Shown here: positions 60,601-64,000 of the stretch, piece by piece
How positions within the stretch are numbered: position 1 is the first letter of the stretch
Layout of the letters: each line of letters starts with the position of its first letter
Assembly (NCBI GenBank): GCA_004020545.1
Contig: SAQE01000002.1
Coordinates: 62,001-126,000, forward strand
Source of the DNA: Mesorhizobium sp.
GTDB lineage: Bacteria > Pseudomonadota > Alphaproteobacteria > Rhizobiales > Rhizobiaceae
Direction: 5' to 3'
DNA: 64,000 nt
Made by a program: the position numbers and the translations under genes
The notes under the pieces: model-generated
What the model was told of the DNA's origin: nothing
Databases searched by the model: none
The model's input: only the letters and a program-made list of their open reading frames with translations

Positions 60601-61518
60601 TCAGGCGTGGTGCCGCGCCGCCTCGCGAATGGTCTGCAGGAGGATTGTGAAGGCAGGCGAGGGGGCGGTGTCGGTGCGCATGGTCAAGCCCACCGGCCCC
60701 TTGGTTTCCTCAGTGTCGACCGGGAGGACGACGAAGGCGCCGCTGGCGATCTCGTTGGCGACGACGCCGGCCGAGATGATCCACACTGCGTTGCTCTGGC
60801 GCATGAAGGAGCGGCCAAAGGAATCCGAAACGGTCTCGATCTCGGTGGCAGGCGCGGTCATGCCGTTGGTGATGAAGAGACGGTCGACGAAAGGCCGGAT
60901 GACGGATTCCCGGGTCGGCATCAGCACGGGAAACTCGTCGAGACGAGCGAAAATGTCCGCTCCCGGCTCCGACAGGGGATGCCCTGCGCGCACCACGAAC
61001 AGCACCTGCTCGGAGTAAAGATGCTCGAAGAAGAAGCCGGTCATTTTTTCCGGCGCCGCGAGGCGGCCGACGACGAGGTCGAGCGCGCCGGTGCGCAACT
61101 GCTCGAGCAGCACCGCGTTCTCGCCGGTGACGATCTTGATCGCGGCGCTCGTGTTCTCTTGGAGGAAGAGATTCATCGCCAGCGGCATCACCCGCGCCGA
61201 GACGGTCGGCAGCGCGCCGATGCGGATCGGGTGGCGGTTGATCGCGCCGTCTTGCCTGACGGAATCGACGCCGCGCTTCAGCGCCGAGATCGCCGAGCCG
61301 GCATGGCTAAGGAATATCTCGCCGAGCCTTGTGACGCGGATGCCGCGGCCGTCGCGCTCGACCACCGCGATGCCAAGGGCCTCTTCCAGCTCACGCAAGG
61401 TCTTGGTCACGGCCGGCGCGCTGACATGCAGGAAGTCGGCCGCGCGCGCCACGCTTCCCTGCCGCGCAACTTCGAGAAACGTCTGCAGATGGCGGAAGCG
61501 GATCCGGCTGTCAGCCAC
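60601..61518 (-). CDS. pcaQ: LysR-type regulator PcaQ
   Basis: The 305-residue LysR protein has an N-terminal helix-turn-helix (about residues 8-66: F-L-E-V-A-R-Q-G-S-V-A-R-A-A-D-F-L, then V-S-A-P-A-V-T-K-T-L-R-E-L-E). It is divergent from pcaD, exactly the PcaQ arrangement of rhizobia and agrobacteria. PcaQ activates the pca genes in response to the beta-carboxymuconolactone intermediate. A PcaQ-box-like site lies in the 92-base promoter gap shared with pcaD. Confidence 0.9.
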   Translation of the reverse strand: MADSRIRFRHLQTFLEVARQGSVARAADFLHVSAPAVTKTLRELEEALGIAVVERDGRGIRVTRLGEIFLSHAGSAISALKRGVDSVRQDGAINRHPIRIGALPTVSARVMPLAMNLFLQENTSAAIKIVTGENAVLLEQLRTGALDLVVGRLAAPEKMTGFFFEHLYSEQVLFVVRAGHPLSEPGADIFARLDEFPVLMPTRESVIRPFVDRLFITNGMTAPATEIETVSDSFGRSFMRQSNAVWIISAGVVANEIASGAFVVLPVDTEETKGPVGLTMRTDTAPSPAFTILLQTIREAARHHA

Positions 61519-61524
61519 GGTTTG

Positions 61525-61540
61525 ATAACCTCAAAGTTAA
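61525..61540 (+). promoter_or_regulatory. PcaQ-box-like site between pcaQ and pcaD
   Basis: ATAACC-TCAA-AGTTAA matches ATAACC-N4-GGTTAA at 11 of 12 positions, immediately upstream of the pcaQ start and about 70 bases before pcaD. Confidence 0.75.
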
Positions 61541-61610
61541 TGAAACGCCGCAAAATATCATTTTACCGAACCAAATAGCTCGTGCAATGTGCGTTTGGAG
61601 GATCGAAATC

Positions 61611-62423
61611 GTGCCATTCGTCAGCATAGGCGGCGTGACGCTGCACCATCGCTATATCGAAGCGACCGGCACTTCGCGCCCGATCATCTTCATCAATTCG
61701 CTCGGCACCGACTTCCGGATCTGGGACGACATCGTCGCGCGGCTCGCCGGCGAAATGCCGATGCTCGTCTACGACAAGCGTGGTCATGGACTTTCCGATA
61801 TCGGCGGCGGCGTGCGCTCGATCGACGATCATGTCGATGATCTGAGCGCGCTCATTGACCACTTCGGTTTCGGCAAGGTGATGCTCTGCGGCCTGTCGGT
61901 CGGCGGCATGGTCGCGCAGGGGCTCTATGCGCGGCGGCCCGAGGTTGTCGAGGCGCTGATCCTCAGCGACACCGCGCACAAGATCGGCACCGCCGCAAGC
62001 TGGAATACGCGTATCGCAACCATCGAGCGCGACGGCATCGAGGCGATCGCCGATGGCGTGCTGAAAGTGTGGTTCACACCGGATTTCCACGCCAACCGCG
62101 CCGCCGACCTCGCCGGCTGTCGCAACATGCTGATCAGGCAGGCGCTGCCCGGCTATATCGGCACCTGCACGGCGGTCCGCGACGCGGATTTCACCGACAG
62201 CGCGCGCGGCATCGCGGTGCCGACACTCTGCATCGTCGGCGACCAGGACGGCTCGACGCCGCCCGATCTCGTCCGCGCGCTGGCCGACCTGATCCCCGGC
62301 GCGCGCTTCGAAGTGATCCGCGGCGCCGGGCACATTCTCTGCATCGAGCAGCCCGACGCGCTTGTCGCCCTGATCCGCGACTTCGTCGCCTCGTTGCCTG
62401 AGGGAAAGCAACTCCATGGATGA
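61611..62423 (+). CDS. pcaD: 3-oxoadipate enol-lactonase
   Basis: The 270-residue alpha/beta hydrolase has the nucleophile elbow G-L-S-V-G-G, the acid region G-D-Q-D-G-S-T-P and the histidine segment G-A-G-H-I-L-C-I-E-Q-P. It hydrolyses beta-ketoadipate enol-lactone. I chose GTG 61611, eight bases after GGAGG; the ORF is open a few codons further. It is the first gene of pcaDCHG and overlaps pcaC. Confidence 0.94.
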   Translation: MPFVSIGGVTLHHRYIEATGTSRPIIFINSLGTDFRIWDDIVARLAGEMPMLVYDKRGHGLSDIGGGVRSIDDHVDDLSALIDHFGFGKVMLCGLSVGGMVAQGLYARRPEVVEALILSDTAHKIGTAASWNTRIATIERDGIEAIADGVLKVWFTPDFHANRAADLAGCRNMLIRQALPGYIGTCTAVRDADFTDSARGIAVPTLCIVGDQDGSTPPDLVRALADLIPGARFEVIRGAGHILCIEQPDALVALIRDFVASLPEGKQLHG

Positions 62424-62817
62424 TGCCTCCAAGAATGCCGCCAGGTACCGGACTGGGGTCGAGGTTCGCCGGTCCGTGCTCGGGAACCAGCATGTCGATC
62501 GCGCCGAGGCTGCGGCAACCGATTTCGACCGGCCGTTCCAGCAGCTGATCACGGAGGCCGCCTGGGGAACGGTGTGGTCGCGCCCCGGCCTGTCGAAGCG
62601 CGAGCGCTCGATCGTGACGCTGGCGCTGCTCGCAGCACTCGGCCATGACGAGGAACTGGCCATGCATGTGCGCGCCACCGCCAACACCGGGGCCTCGCGC
62701 GACGACATCTGCGAGGCCTTCCTGCATGTCGCGATCTATGCCGGCGTGCCGGCGGCCAACCGCGCCTTCAAGATCGCCAAGGAGGTGTTCTCGCAAATGG
62801 ACGATGCCCATGCCTGA
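62416..62817 (+). CDS. pcaC: 4-carboxymuconolactone decarboxylase
   Basis: The 133-residue protein is a typical single-domain [13 protein letters not shown] near residues 49-58, then a helical [29 protein letters not shown] region. It removes the carboxyl group of gamma-carboxymuconolactone. It overlaps pcaD and pcaH by eight bases each. Confidence 0.95.
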   Translation: MDDASKNAARYRTGVEVRRSVLGNQHVDRAEAAATDFDRPFQQLITEAAWGTVWSRPGLSKRERSIVTLALLAALGHDEELAMHVRATANTGASRDDICEAFLHVAIYAGVPAANRAFKIAKEVFSQMDDAHA

Positions 62818-63562
62818 GCCCGCCTCCAACCGGGCACCGGAAACCGGCGCCTTCTTCCAGCGCGACCGCCATTGGCATCCGCCGGCATTCACGCCGGGCT
62901 ATAAAAGCTCGGTGCTGCGCTCGCCGCAAAAGGCGTTGATCGCCTTCGACAACACGCTGTCGGAACTCACCGGCCCGGTGTTCGGCCATGCCATGCTCGG
63001 CGAGCTCGACAACGACCTGATCCACAATTTCGCCAGGCCCGGCGAGAGTGCCATCGGCGAGCGCATCATTGTCTACGGACGCGTGCTCGACGAGCGGGGC
63101 AGGGGCGTGCCCGGCGTGCTGCTCGAATTCTGGCAGGCCAATGCCGGGGGCCGCTACCGCCACAAGAAGGACGGCTATCTTGCGCCGCTCGATCCGAATT
63201 TCGGCGGCTGCGGCCGCGCCATCACCGGCGAGGACGGCGGCTATGCCTTTCGCACCGTCAGGCCCGGACCCTATCCCTGGCCGAACGGGCCGAATGACTG
63301 GCGGCCGGCGCATATCCATTTTTCCGCGTTCGGCCACGGCTTCGCGCAGCGGCTGATCACGCAGATGTATTTCGAAGGCGACCCGCTGATCTGGCGCTGC
63401 CCGATCGTCGGCGGCATTTCCAACAAGCGAGCCGTGGAAGCGCTGATCGCCGCGCTCGACATGCAGTCGACGATCCCGATGGACGCGCTTGCCTACAAGT
63501 TCGACATCGTGCTGCGCGGGCGGCGCTCGACGCTGTTCGAGAACAGGCCGGAGGGCAATTGA
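62810..63562 (+). CDS. pcaH: Protocatechuate 3,4-dioxygenase beta subunit
   Basis: The 250-residue intradiol dioxygenase subunit carries the iron-binding set: a Tyr in N-A-G-G-R-Y-R-H-K, a Tyr in G-P-Y-P-W-P and the two His of P-A-H-I-H-F. With PcaG it opens the protocatechuate ring between the hydroxyls. ATG 62810 is used; an ATG two codons earlier is possible. It overlaps pcaC by eight bases and pcaG by one. Confidence 0.95.
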   Translation: MPEPASNRAPETGAFFQRDRHWHPPAFTPGYKSSVLRSPQKALIAFDNTLSELTGPVFGHAMLGELDNDLIHNFARPGESAIGERIIVYGRVLDERGRGVPGVLLEFWQANAGGRYRHKKDGYLAPLDPNFGGCGRAITGEDGGYAFRTVRPGPYPWPNGPNDWRPAHIHFSAFGHGFAQRLITQMYFEGDPLIWRCPIVGGISNKRAVEALIAALDMQSTIPMDALAYKFDIVLRGRRSTLFENRPEGN

Positions 63563-64000
63563 TGGCACAGTCGCTCGACCGGCTGAAGGAAAGCCCTTCG
63601 CAGACCGCGGGACCCTATGTGCATATCGGGCTGACGCCGAATTTCTGCGGCATCGGCGGCGTCTACGACAGCGATCTTGGCTCCGCAATGGTCAACGGTG
63701 AGACCAAGGGCGAGCGCATCGAATTGCGCATCCGCGTGCTCGACGGCACCGGCACGCCGCTCAAGGACGCGCTGATCGAGATCTGGCAGGCTGACGCCGC
63801 CGGACTCTACAATTCGCCTGCCGAAATGCGCGGCGCGGCCGACCCGAATTTCCAGGGCTGGGGCCGCCAGCCGACCGACATGGAAACCGGCGTGTGCCTG
63901 TTCCAGACGATCAAGCCGGGCCGCGTGCCGTTCCGCGACGGCCGGCTGATGGCGCCGCATACCACGCTGTGGATTGTGGCGCGCGGCATCAATATCGGCC
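63562..64000 (+). CDS. pcaG: Protocatechuate 3,4-dioxygenase alpha subunit, truncated by window end
   Basis: About 146 codons of the roughly 200 expected are visible, beginning [10 protein letters not shown] and containing T-A-G-P-Y-V-H-I-G-L-T-P-N, I-E-I-W-Q-A-D-A-A-G-L-Y and A-P-H-T-T-L-W-I-V-A-R-G-I-N. This is the structural partner of PcaH and lacks the iron ligands, as normal for the alpha subunit. The start overlaps the pcaH stop (TGATG). The frame is open to the end. Confidence 0.93.
   Translation, partial: MAQSLDRLKESPSQTAGPYVHIGLTPNFCGIGGVYDSDLGSAMVNGETKGERIELRIRVLDGTGTPLKDALIEIWQADAAGLYNSPAEMRGAADPNFQGWGRQPTDMETGVCLFQTIKPGRVPFRDGRLMAPHTTLWIVARGINIG

Overview
The window is GC-rich, densely coding alphaproteobacterial DNA. 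A rhizobial type III secretion (Rhc) cluster, NasS/NasT-type nitrate assimilation genes, PcaQ-controlled protocatechuate genes and many sugar and polyol ABC transporters together point to a Mesorhizobium or close relative (inference from gene content and order; no rRNA or other phylogenetic marker is present). No tRNA, rRNA, CRISPR array, complete IS element or phage gene was seen.

Layout. (1) 1-9904: the 3' part of a giant multidomain protein (2,699 codons visible) with cell-wall-binding SH3b and LysM modules at its C-terminus and a PD-(D/E)XK nuclease-like module inside it, then a LysR regulator and an L,D-transpeptidase. (2) 10033-18156: a tightly packed T3SS operon rhcC1-nolB-rhcJ-nolU-nolV-rhcN-rhcZ-rhcQ-rhcR-rhcS-rhcT. 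It ends at rhcT, without the usual rhcU; rhcV, rhcC2 and translocon genes are also absent from the window. (3) 18319-19772: a D-glutamate cyclase/DUF1445-like gene, then the 3' remnants of two divergent genes fused at a deletion scar, and a palindromic repeat. (4) 19773-32765, minus strand: nitrate assimilation. nasT-nasS encode the sensor and antiterminator, nrtABC the nitrate ABC importer, then come a NarK-type transporter, nirB, nirD and nasA. The nrt and narK-nir-nas units each begin with a sigma-54-type promoter and a leader RNA with two ANTAR-type hexaloops and a terminator. The promoter, leader and first codons appear to be duplicated between the two.

(5) 33045-41334: an AraC regulator, a sugar/polyol ABC transporter, ribitol dehydrogenase-like, generic SDR and sorbitol dehydrogenase-like genes, then an MFS transporter. 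(6) 41489-47462: a GT4 glycosyltransferase, a glycogen-debranching-type enzyme, a membrane-anchored OtsA and OtsB (trehalose synthesis). (7) 47774-55514: a hydroxyacid dehydrogenase, LacI regulator, AlsB-like sugar ABC transporter and ketose 3-epimerase-like protein, then a frameshifted sulfatase. (8) 55840-64000: a five-gene LivKHMGF-type transporter that is probably the protocatechuate importer PcaMNVWX, pcaQ, and divergent pcaD-C-H-G (pcaG runs off the window). PcaQ-box-like sites lie before both pcaM and pcaD, so uptake and ring cleavage are probably controlled together.

A recurring architectural theme is a cluster of hairpins or a long inverted repeat directly after the binding-protein gene of an ABC operon (nrtA, the xylF-like gene, the alsB-like gene), as expected if it lets the binding protein be made in excess over the membrane parts.
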